A stretch of 64,000 nt of DNA from Massilia pinisoli (lineage in GTDB: Bacteria; Pseudomonadota; Gammaproteobacteria; Burkholderiales; Burkholderiaceae_D): NCBI RefSeq assembly GCF_024753285.1, contig NZ_JANUGW010000010.1:1-64000 (forward strand), given 5' to 3'. Below the pieces are notes generated by a model. That model was not told the DNA's origin and did no database searches. It was given only the letters and a program-made list of their open reading frames with translations. Positions 54,781-64,000 of this stretch are shown here, in pieces. Position numbers and translations under genes: made by a program. Positions within the stretch are counted from its first letter, which is position 1. Each line of letters starts with the position of its first letter.

Positions 54781-55605
54781 ATGATAGCTAAACAACGCCA
54801 CCCCGCATGCGTCGTCTTGGTACTTTTGTGCGGCTTGGTTGCCAACGCGAGTACAGCTCAAGACACTATGTCGGAGCCCAAGCCGGCTGAACCGGGTGAT
54901 GCGGCGCCTGAAGTGCAATCCGTCTCCGTCAGTGCGGTGAAGGATCCGGAAATGAAGTCCTATCGCGCCATGCTTGCCGGGCTCGACGCCTTCGAGAAGC
55001 ATCACGCGCTTGCCCCCCGAGCGCCGCAGCTGAGATTCGTGTTGTCATCGCTATCCGACGGGTCGCGTGTGGACTTCGCCCACACCAAACTCAGTATCCG
55101 CGGCGACAACGTGACGATTCCTTTGCTGCTTGATGCGGGCAATGGCTTCGTCCTTCCAAAAAACAAACAAGCGGAAAACGACAACGCGGACCTGATCCTT
55201 GATATCCGCAAAGGCAAGATAAGGGGGCGTCCGGACGTGCGAACGCCTGGCATACCCTCCGACGCGCGCCGCTTGGGTGACTTGCGGCTTGAATGCGAAG
55301 TAAGGAGTGCTATAGCAAAAGCGGAGATGAATTTCGTCTTCCGTGGCGCGCTGGCTGCCGTCACGCTGGGACATGGGCTCTGCGGCTCTCAGAGCATGCA
55401 CTTAGGCTTTTTCGCCGGGAAAAATATTAGAGAAATCACACTCGTGTCAGCTACCCGACGCGCGCCACTGACGACGTTCTTTGGCCCAAACTATTTTCCG
55501 CCAATAAGCGATCAAAGTTGGCCGGACGATACGCTCGTCAAATTTCAGTTTGACCATGCTGCGTCATCACAAGAATCCACAGGTCCCGAGAGCCGGTCTA
55601 ACTGA
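54781..55605 (+). CDS. hypothetical secreted protein
   Basis: A 274-residue protein with a signal peptide (about residues 1-25, ending ASTA) and no other membrane segment. The middle (SDGSRVDFAHTKLSIRGDNVTIPLLLDAGNGFVLP) looks like beta-rich extracytoplasmic sequence. It contains SDARRLGDLRLECEVR, related to the motif in the preceding gene. Two cysteines are in the C-terminal half. It is 78 bp downstream of that gene and probably the last member of the ABC operon. Function unknown. Confidence 0.6.
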   Translation: MIAKQRHPACVVLVLLCGLVANASTAQDTMSEPKPAEPGDAAPEVQSVSVSAVKDPEMKSYRAMLAGLDAFEKHHALAPRAPQLRFVLSSLSDGSRVDFAHTKLSIRGDNVTIPLLLDAGNGFVLPKNKQAENDNADLILDIRKGKIRGRPDVRTPGIPSDARRLGDLRLECEVRSAIAKAEMNFVFRGALAAVTLGHGLCGSQSMHLGFFAGKNIREITLVSATRRAPLTTFFGPNYFPPISDQSWPDDTLVKFQFDHAASSQESTGPESRSN

Positions 55606-56002
55606 ACAATGGTCCGGCTACAATGTCCAGCGAAAGGCAGTCGAGCAAGGCAAACGTTGGCGAATTCCTGCACCTCACCGTCTGTAATGGGGTCGGTTGC
55701 GGCCGGTCATGATAGTCCGCGCATTTTCCGGCTGGGCAACCTGCCATCCTGGGCTGAACGGCCGAGGTCGGCCCAGGCTGTGTAAAAACGCAAGATCCGC
55801 GCGTTTTCAGGGAGCGCTTTACCATTCCCGACCTCGAGAAAATGCCGTAGCGGCCGTTTTACGAGGTCGTGGTTTGGTGCCGCGCCTCTCGGTTTGCGTT
55901 TTTACACAGCCTCGGCCGAAACCGGACGAACGCGACGCTTCGTGCCCTACAGGCTGTGGCGAACTGTATTGTTCGTTCACAGCAGGTTATTCGACGTGCC
56001 CG
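55606..56002. other. intergenic region holding the MITE-like element
   Basis: This 397-bp stretch lies between the secreted-protein gene and the MFS gene. It contains no supported gene. Its centre is the inverted-repeat element at 55768-55919. Confidence 0.6.
55768..55919. mobile_element. 152-bp MITE-like inverted-repeat element
   Basis: Terminal inverted repeats of 26 bp (55768-55793 and 55894-55919) match at 25 positions. Their core is AGGCTGTGTAAAAACGCAA, of a type seen at insertion-sequence ends. Inside, a second nested repeat (CGACCTCG at 55829-55836, CGAGGTCG at 55862-55869) makes the whole element self-complementary. There is no transposase gene. This fits a miniature inverted-repeat element moved by an IS elsewhere. 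Confidence 0.72.
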
Positions 56003-57307
56003 TTATTTGAGCAGGCCGGATTTCGTCGGATCGGGCATGCGGATCGCAACGACGCAGGCCACCGCACACATGACGCTCACGTACCAGTAGAAATACGGTT
56101 CGTGGCCGGCCTGCTTGAACCACAAGGCCACGTATTCCGCCGAGCCGCCGAAGATCGCGTTCGCGACCGCATACGACAAACCCACGCCCAGCGCGCGCAC
56201 TTCGACGGGGAACATTTCCGCCTTGATCAAGCCGCCGATCGACGTGTACAGGCTGATCATCGCCAGCGCACACACGATCAGCGCGCCGGCCGTCACTGGG
56301 CTGGACACGTTGCGCAGCGCCATCATGATCGGCGTCGTGAACACGGCCGTGAGCGCGCCAAACGCGATCATCGACGTGCGCCGGCCGATGCGGTCGGACA
56401 GCGCACCGAACGCGGGCTGCATCAGCATGTAGAGCAGCAGGCACACCGTCATCACGCGGCTCGCCGTCTCCGTGCTCATGCCGGCCGTGTTGACGAGGTA
56501 TTTCTGCATGTAGGTGGTGAACGCGTAGAAGATCAGCGAACCGCCGGCCGTGAACCCCAGCACGGTGACGAACGCGCGCCGATGATGCTTCAGCAGCGAC
56601 GCGACGCTGCCCGCGGCCTCGCTCTTGCGCTCGGTGGCGGTCGTCGTCTCGTGCAGCGAACGGCGCAGGTACAGCGACACGAGGGCGGCCAGCGCGCCCA
56701 CGACGAACGGGATGCGCCAGCCCCACGCCTTCAGCTCGTCGTGCGTCAGCAGCAGTTGCAGGATGCCCAGCACGAGCAGGGCCGCGAGCTGGCCGCCGAT
56801 CAGGGTGACGTACTGGAACGATGCGAAGAAGCCCTTGCGTCCGGGCTCCGCGACCTCGCTCATGTACGTGGCGCTGGTGCCGTATTCGCCGCCGACGGAC
56901 AGGCCCTGGAACAGGCGCGCCACGAGCAGCAGGGTGGGCGCCGCCGTGCCGATGCTGGCATAGGTCGGCAGCGCCGCGATCATCAGGGAGCCGCCGCACA
57001 TCATCAGGACGGAGATCATCATCGCGTTGCGCCGGCCGTAGCGGTCGGCCACGCGGCCGAACAGCCAGCCGCCGATGGGCCGCATCAGGAAGCCGGCCGC
57101 GAAGATGCCGGCCGTGTTCAGCAGCTGCGTCGTCGGATTCCCCTTCGGGAAGAAGGCCGACGAAAAATACAGCGCGCAGAACGAATAGATGTAGAAGTCG
57201 AACCACTCAACCAGGTTGCCGGACGAGGCGCCGACGATGGCGAAGATGCGCTGGCGCGGCGTCAGGTGCTCGATGGCGTGCGCGTCCGCCGTGTCCGTCG
57301 TGGTCAT
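56003..57307 (-). CDS. MFS metabolite:H+ symporter (KgtP-like)
   Basis: A 434-residue, 12-transmembrane transporter of the MHS group. It has the family start [20 protein letters not shown], the loop 2-3 motif [13 protein letters not shown], and [19 protein letters not shown]. These are typical of KgtP/ProP-type proton symporters for dicarboxylates or similar solutes. GGAGGAACC lies directly upstream of the ATG at 57307, so translation can start here. The same frame is open without any stop into the upstream PEP-CTERM gene. The exact substrate is uncertain. Confidence 0.88.
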   Translation of the reverse strand: MTTTDTADAHAIEHLTPRQRIFAIVGASSGNLVEWFDFYIYSFCALYFSSAFFPKGNPTTQLLNTAGIFAAGFLMRPIGGWLFGRVADRYGRRNAMMISVLMMCGGSLMIAALPTYASIGTAAPTLLLVARLFQGLSVGGEYGTSATYMSEVAEPGRKGFFASFQYVTLIGGQLAALLVLGILQLLLTHDELKAWGWRIPFVVGALAALVSLYLRRSLHETTTATERKSEAAGSVASLLKHHRRAFVTVLGFTAGGSLIFYAFTTYMQKYLVNTAGMSTETASRVMTVCLLLYMLMQPAFGALSDRIGRRTSMIAFGALTAVFTTPIMMALRNVSSPVTAGALIVCALAMISLYTSIGGLIKAEMFPVEVRALGVGLSYAVANAIFGGSAEYVALWFKQAGHEPYFYWYVSVMCAVACVVAIRMPDPTKSGLLK

Positions 57308-58489
57308 GGTTCCTCCGGGAGTCTGCAAGTCGGCAAGCCCATCCCGGGCCTGGCCGTGAACCGAAGATAGCAGTTCGCCGATATTGCCGGCGCCATCATG
57401 CATGGCGGCATCGGTTCTGCGTGCCGTGCGCCGGCGCCACCACAGCAGCGCCAGGCCGCCCATCGGCAACAGGAGGGCAGGCGCGGGTTCGGGCACCGGC
57501 GTCAACAGCACCGGCGCACAAAAGCCGATGTCGTTGCAGGCGTTGGCGGCGATCTGGCCGGCGTCGTTGATGCCGACCGCGTCCATCAACACCTCGCTGC
57601 CGAGGCCTGCCGTGACGGTGTTCAGGTCGACGAGGCCGGCGCCCGCATCCACGAACGCGTGCGAAAACCCGTCGTCGGCGAAGCTGGAATAGCCGACCAC
57701 GACGCCGGCCGCATTGATGGCGTGTGCCTGGCCGTAGTCGCCGCCGAACGACCCGAGGTCGTGCATGACGCCGCCGCTGTACAGGAAAGGATGCCAGACG
57801 GCGTCGGGGCCGACGAGGCTGTAGCCGACCACCTGGCCCGTGTCGTTCACGGCCTCGGCCCAGCTGAAGCCGCCGCCGAGCGTGCCGAGATCGTGCATGG
57901 CGCCGCCGACGTACAGGAAGGCGTGCGCACCGTCGTCCGGGAAACCCGACCCCGGCTGTGCGCCGCCGACGACCATGCCCGCATCGTTGATGCCGCGCGC
58001 CTGCGCATCGGTCCCGCCCAGCGTGCCGAGGTCCGTCAGCGTGCCGCCGCTGTACAGGAACGCGCGGCTGTTGCCGGATGCGTCGGTGGACGTGCCGACG
58101 ACCTGGCCGCCGGCATTTACGCCGTAGGCGACGCTGTCGCCGCCGGACAGCGTGCCGATGGATTGCATGGCGCCATCGCGCCAGACGACGCCGTGCGTGG
58201 CGGCACCGGCCTGCGCGGCGCCGACGACCGTGCCGTTGCGGATGGCGGTCGCGTACGCGATGGAAGCGCCCGGCGTGGGCAGGAACGTCGTCGTCCCTGC
58301 GCGCCAGACGAAGGCGCGTTGCTGGAAAGCGGCGTCGAGGCCTGTGCCGACGATGCTGCCGTCGTTGCCGATGCCGGAGGCCGTGAAGTTTTCAGGCAGG
58401 AAGGTGGCGGTGTACAACGGACCGGCCCACGCGGGCGCGCAGGCGAACAGCGCCAACAGCAGGGGCAACAGAAAGCGGCGTATCGACAT
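57308..58489 (-). CDS. HAF-repeat PEP-CTERM protein, no stop codon before the MFS gene
   Basis: Signal peptide (residues 1-22) followed by about seven HAF-type repeats (patterns like [17 protein letters not shown] and [10 protein letters not shown]) and a PEP-CTERM signal (PVPEP at 331-335, hydrophobic helix, WWRRRTARR). Normally such proteins end just after the arginines. Here the frame continues 36 more residues and then through the whole MFS gene, with no stop, giving an 828-residue fusion. The PEP-CTERM helix would leave its basic end in the cytoplasm, where MFS proteins have their N-terminus, so the fusion is topologically possible. A lost stop or sequencing indel is the alternative. Confidence 0.72.
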
Positions 58490-58581
58490 GGCAGGCTCCG
58501 GATGATCAGGCGTGCCAACGATAAGACCGACGACGCCGCGCGGGACTGATCGAAATCAGTCGTGCGCGGCGCGGCGGCGGA

Positions 58582-59058
58582 TCAGCAGGCGGCGCTGCCG
58601 CAGACTTTCACGAGCTCGACGTCGAACACGAGGCCCGTGTTCCCGGGGATCGCGCCCGGCACGCCGCCCGCGCCGTACGCCAGGCTGCTGGGGATCTGCA
58701 CGGTGCGCTTGCCGCCCACCTTCATGCCCTGCACGCCCTGGCTGAAGCCGGGGATCACGGATTCGCTCGTGCCCGTCGCGCCGATGACGAACGTGAACGG
58801 CGTGCCCGGTTTCGATGCGTCGAACTTGCTGCCCTTGAAATCGGCGGCGCTCGCGCTGTACAGCCAGCCCGTGTAATTGACCTGCACGCGCGCGCCCGAC
58901 ACGGCGTCGGCACCGGTGCCGACCGCGACGTCGGTCTTGGTCAGCGCGGCGGGGTTGTTGACGACGGTCGAACCGCTGGAATCGCCACCGCCGCCACCGC
59001 AGGCGGACAGGCTCAGGATGGCGGCGCAGGCGGCGGCGAGCGGGAAGGACAGTTTCAT
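58582..59058 (-). CDS. FKBP-type peptidyl-prolyl isomerase lipoprotein
   Basis: A 158-residue lipoprotein with lipobox LSAC at residues 17-20 and a glycine-rich tether. The FKBP domain has VQVNYTGWLYSA, PFTFVIGATG, VIPGFSQGVQGMKVGGKRTVQIPSSLAYG and TGLVFDVELVKV. It should fold envelope proteins by cis-trans isomerisation of prolyl bonds. Two cysteines (VCGSAAC) end the protein. Length is normal for a single-domain FKBP lipoprotein. Confidence 0.92.
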   Translation of the reverse strand: MKLSFPLAAACAAILSLSACGGGGGDSSGSTVVNNPAALTKTDVAVGTGADAVSGARVQVNYTGWLYSASAADFKGSKFDASKPGTPFTFVIGATGTSESVIPGFSQGVQGMKVGGKRTVQIPSSLAYGAGGVPGAIPGNTGLVFDVELVKVCGSAAC

Positions 59059-59149
59059 GGGACTCCTACGGAACAGGTTGGTTTATGAATGGAAAAACCG
59101 AACCTTACCAACGGGCCCTGCAAGCGTCTGTGGGGGATTTGTATGGCTT

Positions 59150-59180
59150 TGTAAAGCCGCCGGCCGCGGGGGCCGGCGGC
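59150..59180 (-). terminator. intrinsic terminator of kup
   Basis: On the minus strand a 10-bp GC stem (GCCGCCGGCC / GGCCGGCGGC, 59156-59180) with a five-base loop is followed by a short T-run. It lies directly after the kup stop. Confidence 0.55.
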
Positions 59181-59190
59181 GCGCGCCGGG

Positions 59191-61068
59191 TCAGATCTCG
59201 ACCTGCGTGCCGAGTTCGATCACGCGGTTGGACGGGATCTGGTAGTAGTCGGCGGCCGTGCGGGCATTGCGCTGCATGGCCACGAACAGGTGCTCGCGCC
59301 ACGGCATCATGCCCTGGCCCGGCACCGAGATCACGGTCTGGCGCGCGATGAAGAACGACGTCTCCATCATCTCGAATTCGAGGTGCTTGGCCGCGCACAG
59401 GCGCAGCACGTGCGGAATGTCGGCCTCGTCCTTGAAGCCGTAGATCACGTTCAGCTGGAAGCAGTTGTGGCCCAGCGGGACGACGTCGACCTGTTCGCTT
59501 TCCGGCACATACGGTTCCTCGCGGATGTGCACCGTGAGGAACACGACGCGGTCGTGCAGCACCTTGTTGTGCAGGAGGTTGTGCAGCAGCGCGTGCGGCA
59601 CGCCGTCGGATTCGCCGCGCAGGAAGATGGCGGTGCCGGCCACGCGGCCGGGCGGCGCCACGAACAGCGACTGCAGGAAGTCGTCGAGCGGGATCGCGTG
59701 TTTTTCCAGGTTCTCGAACACGAGCTCGCGGCCGCGCTTCCACGTCAGCATCGTCGTCAGCAGGACGGCGCCCAGCAGCAGCGGGAACCAGCCGCCGTGC
59801 AGCAGCTTCAAGGTACTCGCCGAGAACAGCATGATGTCCATGATCATGAAGAAGCCGGTGGCGCCGAAGCAGATCCACAGCGGCAGGTGCCAGCGGTAGC
59901 GCACGACGAAGAACGTGAGGATCGTCGTCGCGAACATGGTCGCCGTCACCGCGATGCCGTAGGCGCCCGCCAGCTTGTCCGACGAACCGAAGCCGACGAC
60001 GGCGATCAGCACGACGATCAGCTGCAGCCAGTTCACGGCCGGGATGTAGATCTGGCCGATCTCGCTTTCCGACGTGTGCATCACGCGCATGCGCGGGAGC
60101 AGGCCCAGCGCGATGGCCTGCTTCGTCATCGAGAACGTGCCCGAGATCGTGGCCTGCGACGCGATCACGGTGGCCATCGTCGACAGCAGCACGAGCGGCA
60201 GCACGCTCCAGCTGCCCAGCTGGTGGAAAAACGGGTTGTCGAGCGCTTCCGGATGCGTGATCAACAGGCCGCCCTGCCCCAGGTAGTTCAGCGCGAGCGC
60301 GGGGAACACGACCATGAACCAGGCGAAGCGGATCGGCTTCTTGCCGAAGTGGCCCATGTCCGCGTACAGCGCCTCTGCACCGGTGAACGCCAGCACGACG
60401 GCGCCCAGGGCGACGAACGCGATCATGCGCTCGCGCAGCATGAATTCGAACGCGTGCAGCGGATTCAAGGCCTGCAGGATCACGGGCGCCTGGATGATGT
60501 TGATGATGCCCATGGCGGCCAGTGCGGCGAACCACACGACCATGATCGGACCGAACCAGCGGCCGATGCCGGCCGTGCCGTGGCGCTGCACGCTGTACAG
60601 CGCAACGAGCACGACGATCGTCAGCGGCACGACGTATTTTTCCAGGCCGGGTGTCGCCACCTCGAGACCCTCGATCGCGCCCAGCACGGAGATCGCCGGC
60701 GTGATCACGCTGTCGCCGTAGAACATCGTGGCGCCGAACACGCCCAGCACCATCAGCACGTAATGCCAGCGCGACGTGCGCGTGACGGAATTCAGCGCGA
60801 GCGCCATCAGGGCCATGATCCCGCCCTCGCCGCGGTTGTCGGCACGCAGCACGAGCGTGACGTACTTGAGCGAGACGATCATCGTCAGGCCCCAGAAGAT
60901 CAGGGAGACGATGCCGAGGAGGTTGGGCGTCGAGAGCGTCAGCCCATGGACGGGATCGAAGATGGTCTTGAGCGTGTACAGCGGGCTCGTGCCGATGTCG
61001 CCGTAGACGATACCGACCGCGGCCAGCGTCAGCGCCGCGAGGCTGCTTTTCTTGTGTTCTGACGTCAA
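59191..61068 (-). CDS. kup: potassium uptake protein Kup
   Basis: About 625 residues with 12 predicted transmembrane segments. The start SEHKKSSLAALTLAAVGIVYGDIGTSPLYTLKT and the C-terminal cytoplasmic domain are typical of Kup/HAK transporters, which take up K+ with protons. No ATG is well placed. I use the TTG at 61068, which matches the family's usual start. A second TTG at 61119 would add 17 residues. The C-terminal end is complete. Confidence 0.9.
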   Translation of the reverse strand: MTSEHKKSSLAALTLAAVGIVYGDIGTSPLYTLKTIFDPVHGLTLSTPNLLGIVSLIFWGLTMIVSLKYVTLVLRADNRGEGGIMALMALALNSVTRTSRWHYVLMVLGVFGATMFYGDSVITPAISVLGAIEGLEVATPGLEKYVVPLTIVVLVALYSVQRHGTAGIGRWFGPIMVVWFAALAAMGIINIIQAPVILQALNPLHAFEFMLRERMIAFVALGAVVLAFTGAEALYADMGHFGKKPIRFAWFMVVFPALALNYLGQGGLLITHPEALDNPFFHQLGSWSVLPLVLLSTMATVIASQATISGTFSMTKQAIALGLLPRMRVMHTSESEIGQIYIPAVNWLQLIVVLIAVVGFGSSDKLAGAYGIAVTATMFATTILTFFVVRYRWHLPLWICFGATGFFMIMDIMLFSASTLKLLHGGWFPLLLGAVLLTTMLTWKRGRELVFENLEKHAIPLDDFLQSLFVAPPGRVAGTAIFLRGESDGVPHALLHNLLHNKVLHDRVVFLTVHIREEPYVPESEQVDVVPLGHNCFQLNVIYGFKDEADIPHVLRLCAAKHLEFEMMETSFFIARQTVISVPGQGMMPWREHLFVAMQRNARTAADYYQIPSNRVIELGTQVEI

Positions 61069-61312
61069 GGTTTCACCGTTTTGTTGTTCTGGTGCGTTGC
61101 ACAATAGAATAATTGACAAGGAAAGACAAGAGCGCGTCTTTCCGTGCGGGGACGCTATTTTCTCAGAGTTCTTTGCTGTCCTTACATTACGGTACGCAAA
61201 GTCTGCATGAACACAGCGGGTCCCAGCGCACGCGTGGCGAAAACAGGGGGCCGCCAGCGAGGTCGCGGCCGTTCGGGGATAATGTCTGACCCGTCACCCG
61301 TTTCACATTCCC

Positions 61313-62197
61313 ATGAACACCGGCATCCTGTCCGCCACCCTCGCCTTCCTGTGCTGGGGCTTGTTTCCCCTGTATTTCCACGCCATCGGCGACGTGCCGC
61401 CGCTGCAGATCCTCGCGCACCGCGTGCTGTGGTCGCTGCTGTTCCTCGTGATCGTGCTGGCCGTGCGCCGCCAGTGGGCCTGGCTGAACCTCGTACGCCG
61501 GCCGCGCGTGTTCGGCAGCTTCGTCGCGTCCGCGCTGCTGCTCAGCATCAACTGGCTCATCTACATCTGGGCCGTGAACAACGGCCACGTGATCGAATCC
61601 AGCCTCGGGTATTTCATCAATCCGCTCGTCAACATCATGTTCGGCTCGATGCTGCTGAAGGAACGCTTGCGGCGCGCGCAATGGATGGCGATCGGCGTCG
61701 CCGCGCTGGGCGTCGCGTGGCTGACGTGGCAGGCCGGCACCGTGCCGTGGGTGGCGCTGGCGCTGGCCATCTCGTTCGGCGGCTACGGCCTGCTGCGCAA
61801 GACGGCGGCGCTCGGCGCTTTGGAGGGCTTGTCGTTCGAGACGATGGTCCTGTTCCCGCTCGCGGCCGCGTACGTCGTGTGGCTCAGCGTGCACGGCCAG
61901 AACGCCTTCATCAACACCGAGTCGAACACGACGCGCGGGCTGCTCGTCGCGGCCGGCCCCATCACGGCGATCCCGCTGGTGCTGTTCGCGGCGGGCGCGC
62001 GCAAGATCCCGATGTCGGTGCTGGGCCTGCTGCAATACCTGTCGCCGACGATGCAATTCCTGCTGGGCGTGTGGCTGTTCCACGAAGCATTCACGGCAGC
62101 CCGCCTCGTCGGCTTCGTGCTGATCTGGCTCGCGCTGGCGCTGTACGCGGCCGAAGGCTTGCTGAACCGGCCGCAGCCGGTGGCCAGGGAGGCCTGA
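61313..62197 (+). CDS. rarD: EamA/RarD family transporter
   Basis: A 294-residue membrane protein with ten hydrophobic segments. GILSATLAFLCWGLFPLYFHAI at the N-terminus, HRVLWSLLFL and NWLIYIWAVNNGHVIESSLGYFINPLV are characteristic of RarD. These belong to the drug/metabolite transporter superfamily. RarD is linked to chloramphenicol sensitivity in some hosts, but its natural substrate is unclear. A GATAAT hexamer (about 61276) lies upstream. Confidence 0.88.
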   Translation: MNTGILSATLAFLCWGLFPLYFHAIGDVPPLQILAHRVLWSLLFLVIVLAVRRQWAWLNLVRRPRVFGSFVASALLLSINWLIYIWAVNNGHVIESSLGYFINPLVNIMFGSMLLKERLRRAQWMAIGVAALGVAWLTWQAGTVPWVALALAISFGGYGLLRKTAALGALEGLSFETMVLFPLAAAYVVWLSVHGQNAFINTESNTTRGLLVAAGPITAIPLVLFAAGARKIPMSVLGLLQYLSPTMQFLLGVWLFHEAFTAARLVGFVLIWLALALYAAEGLLNRPQPVAREA

Positions 62198-62279
62198 TAT
62201 TTTGTGGCGCGGCGCTGCCGGTCGGCGCCGTTCTACAGTATCCTGTCGTCCTTATTTTCAAAATCCAAGCACATTACTA

Positions 62280-63947
62280 ATGGCCAACTACGTCTACACC
62301 ATGAACCGCGTGGGCAAGATCGTCCCACCGAAACGCCAGATCCTGAAGGACATTTCGCTGTCGTTCTTCCCGGGCGCGAAGATCGGCGTGCTGGGCCTGA
62401 ACGGCTCCGGTAAATCGACCCTGCTGAAGATCATGGCCGGCATCGACACCGACATCCAGGGCGAAGCGCGCCCGATGCCGGGCCTGAACATCGGCTACCT
62501 GCCGCAGGAACCGCAGCTCGATCCGGAAAAAACCGTGCGCCAGGAAGTGGAAAGCGGTCTTGGTGAAGCCTTCGAGGCGCAGGCGAAGCTGGAAGCCGTG
62601 TACGCCGCCTATGCCGACGAAGACGCCGATTTCGACGCGCTGGCCAAGGAGCAGGAGCGCCTGGAATCGATCATCGCCGCGTCCGATGGCGGCAACCTGA
62701 ACCTGCAGCTGGAAATGGCCGCCGACGCGCTGCGCCTGCCGCCGTGGGATGCGAAGATCGGCGTGCTGTCCGGCGGCGAGAAGCGCCGCGTGGCGCTGTG
62801 CAAGCTGCTGCTGTCGAAGCCCGACATGCTGCTCCTCGACGAACCCACCAACCACCTGGACGCCGAATCCGTCGAGTGGCTCGAACAATTCCTGCTGCGT
62901 TTCCCGGGCACAGTCGTCGGCATCACCCACGACCGCTACTTCCTCGACAACGCCGCCGAATGGATCCTGGAACTGGACCGCGGCCACGGCATTCCGTGGA
63001 AGGGCAATTATTCGTCCTGGCTGGAGCAGAAGGAAGCGCGCCTGAAGCAGGAAGAGGCGACGGAATCCGCGCGCCAGAAGGCGCTGGCGAAAGAACTGGA
63101 ATGGGCACGCCAGAATCCGAAGGCCCGCCAGGCCAAATCGAAGGCGCGTCTTTCCCGCTTCAACGAACTGTCCGAATACGAATACCAGAAGCGCAACGAG
63201 ACGCAGGAGATCTTCATCCCCGTCGCGGAACGCCTGGGCAATGAAGTCATCGAGTTCAAGAACGTCTCGAAAGCGTTCGGCGACCGCCTGCTGATCGACA
63301 ATCTGTCGTTCACCGTGCCGCCGGGCGCGATCGTCGGCATCATCGGCCCGAACGGCGCCGGTAAGTCGACCCTGTTCCGCATGATCGCGGGCACCGAGCA
63401 GCCGGACAGCGGCGAAGTCGTCATCGGCAAGACGGCGAAGGTGTCGCTCGTCGACCAGTCGCGCGACAGCCTCGCCGCGAACAAGACCGTGTTCGAGGAC
63501 GTCTCCGGCGGTGCCGACATGCTGTCCGTCGGCCGCTTCGAGATGCCGTCGCGCGCCTACCTGGGCCGCTTCAACTTCAAGGGCGCCGACCAGCAGAAAC
63601 TCGTCGGCAACCTGTCCGGCGGTGAACGCGGCCGCCTGCACCTGGCGAAGACCCTGCTCAAGGGCGGCAACGTGCTGCTGCTGGACGAACCGTCGAACGA
63701 CCTGGACGTCGAAACCCTGCGCGCGCTGGAAGACGCGCTGCTGGAATTCGCGGGCAGCGTGATGGTCATCTCGCACGATCGCTGGTTCCTCGACCGCATT
63801 GCCACCCACATCCTCGCATTCGAGGGCGACTCGCAAGTCACCTTCTTCAACGGTAACTACCAGGAGTACGAAGGCGACAAGAAGAAGCGCCTCGGCGAGG
63901 AAGGCGCCAAGCCGAAGCGGATCCGCTACAAGCCGCTCACCAGCTAA
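62280..63947 (+). CDS. ettA: energy-dependent translational throttle protein EttA
   Basis: A 555-residue ABC-F ATPase with two ATP sites. The first Walker A is GLNGSGKSTLLKI and the first Walker B is MLLLDEPTNHLD. The second are GPNGAGKSTLFRM and VLLLDEPSNDLD. The arm and linker regions lie between the domains. It binds the ribosomal E site and regulates translation with energy state. The start MANYVYTMNRVGKIVPPKRQI matches the family. It is a 555-residue match to E. coli EttA in length and order. Confidence 0.95.
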   Translation: MANYVYTMNRVGKIVPPKRQILKDISLSFFPGAKIGVLGLNGSGKSTLLKIMAGIDTDIQGEARPMPGLNIGYLPQEPQLDPEKTVRQEVESGLGEAFEAQAKLEAVYAAYADEDADFDALAKEQERLESIIAASDGGNLNLQLEMAADALRLPPWDAKIGVLSGGEKRRVALCKLLLSKPDMLLLDEPTNHLDAESVEWLEQFLLRFPGTVVGITHDRYFLDNAAEWILELDRGHGIPWKGNYSSWLEQKEARLKQEEATESARQKALAKELEWARQNPKARQAKSKARLSRFNELSEYEYQKRNETQEIFIPVAERLGNEVIEFKNVSKAFGDRLLIDNLSFTVPPGAIVGIIGPNGAGKSTLFRMIAGTEQPDSGEVVIGKTAKVSLVDQSRDSLAANKTVFEDVSGGADMLSVGRFEMPSRAYLGRFNFKGADQQKLVGNLSGGERGRLHLAKTLLKGGNVLLLDEPSNDLDVETLRALEDALLEFAGSVMVISHDRWFLDRIATHILAFEGDSQVTFFNGNYQEYEGDKKKRLGEEGAKPKRIRYKPLTS

Positions 63948-63958
63948 GAACCATCCCA

Positions 63959-63988
63959 GTAGGGTGGGCACCCTGTGCCCACCATGCG
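63959..63988. repeat. REP-like palindrome
   Basis: GTAGGGTGGGCACCCTGTGCCCACCATGCG follows the ettA stop by 11 bp. Its head GTAGGGTGGGC and closing GCCCAC match the REP-like units at 20.5 and 28.3 kb. Confidence 0.65.
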
Positions 63989-64000
63989 CCACTGCGACGC

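Overview
The window looks like a chromosome segment of a Massilia-like member of the Oxalobacteraceae (Burkholderiales, Betaproteobacteria). This rests on very GC-rich genes with almost no in-frame A/T third positions, PEP-CTERM proteins, a phaA-phaB pair, a minCDE operon, hemA-prfA-prmC synteny and Burkholderiales-type peptidases. The genus is an inference from gene content; no marker gene fixes it.

Region 1 (1 to about 6.8 kb) is clearly more AT-rich than the rest and looks like the end of an integrated accessory element. It ends at the 3' end of a tRNA-Arg(CCG) gene. It carries an operon of two small DNA-binding-type ORFs and an SF3-type primase/helicase, a PD-(D/E)XK-like nuclease candidate, a PEP-CTERM surface protein, a lipoprotein, membrane proteins, and an unknown 104-residue gene with a perfect LexA (SOS) box on its promoter. 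No integrase is visible.

Region 2 (7.0-24 kb) is core-like DNA. It holds a membrane-anchored diheme cytochrome c, two tandem secreted parallel beta-helix proteins, two paralogous M13 metallopeptidases, a TonB-dependent receptor and an LTXXQ periplasmic protein behind an attenuator-like hairpin. A flavin monooxygenase/GNAT pair and a three-gene UDP-sugar operon (ugd, UDP-glucuronate 4-epimerase, UDP-xylose synthase) follow, with a divergent glycosyltransferase.

Region 3 (25-50 kb) is housekeeping: CtpA protease, a KAS III enzyme, FadH, Pip, a D-serine dehydratase-like PLP enzyme, phaB/phaA, minCDE, an orphan response regulator, hemA-prfA-dsbB-prmC, a DUF885 peptidase and gshA. It ends with an HDAC-fold protein that has lost two catalytic residues and an ElaA-type acetyltransferase.

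Region 4 (50.9-64 kb) starts with a GntR-ABC operon under a perfect palindromic operator. Its permease carries a large extracytoplasmic insert, and two exported proteins of unknown function follow. A 152-bp MITE-like element, a HAF-repeat PEP-CTERM gene that runs without a stop codon into an MFS transporter, an FKBP lipoprotein, kup, rarD and ettA complete the window. REP-like palindromes built on GTAGGGTGG are scattered at 20.5, 28.3 and 63.96 kb.

The most unusual items are the SOS-controlled unknown gene, the inactive-looking deacetylase, the stop-less PEP-CTERM/MFS fusion, and the GntR-ABC operon with its odd permease.
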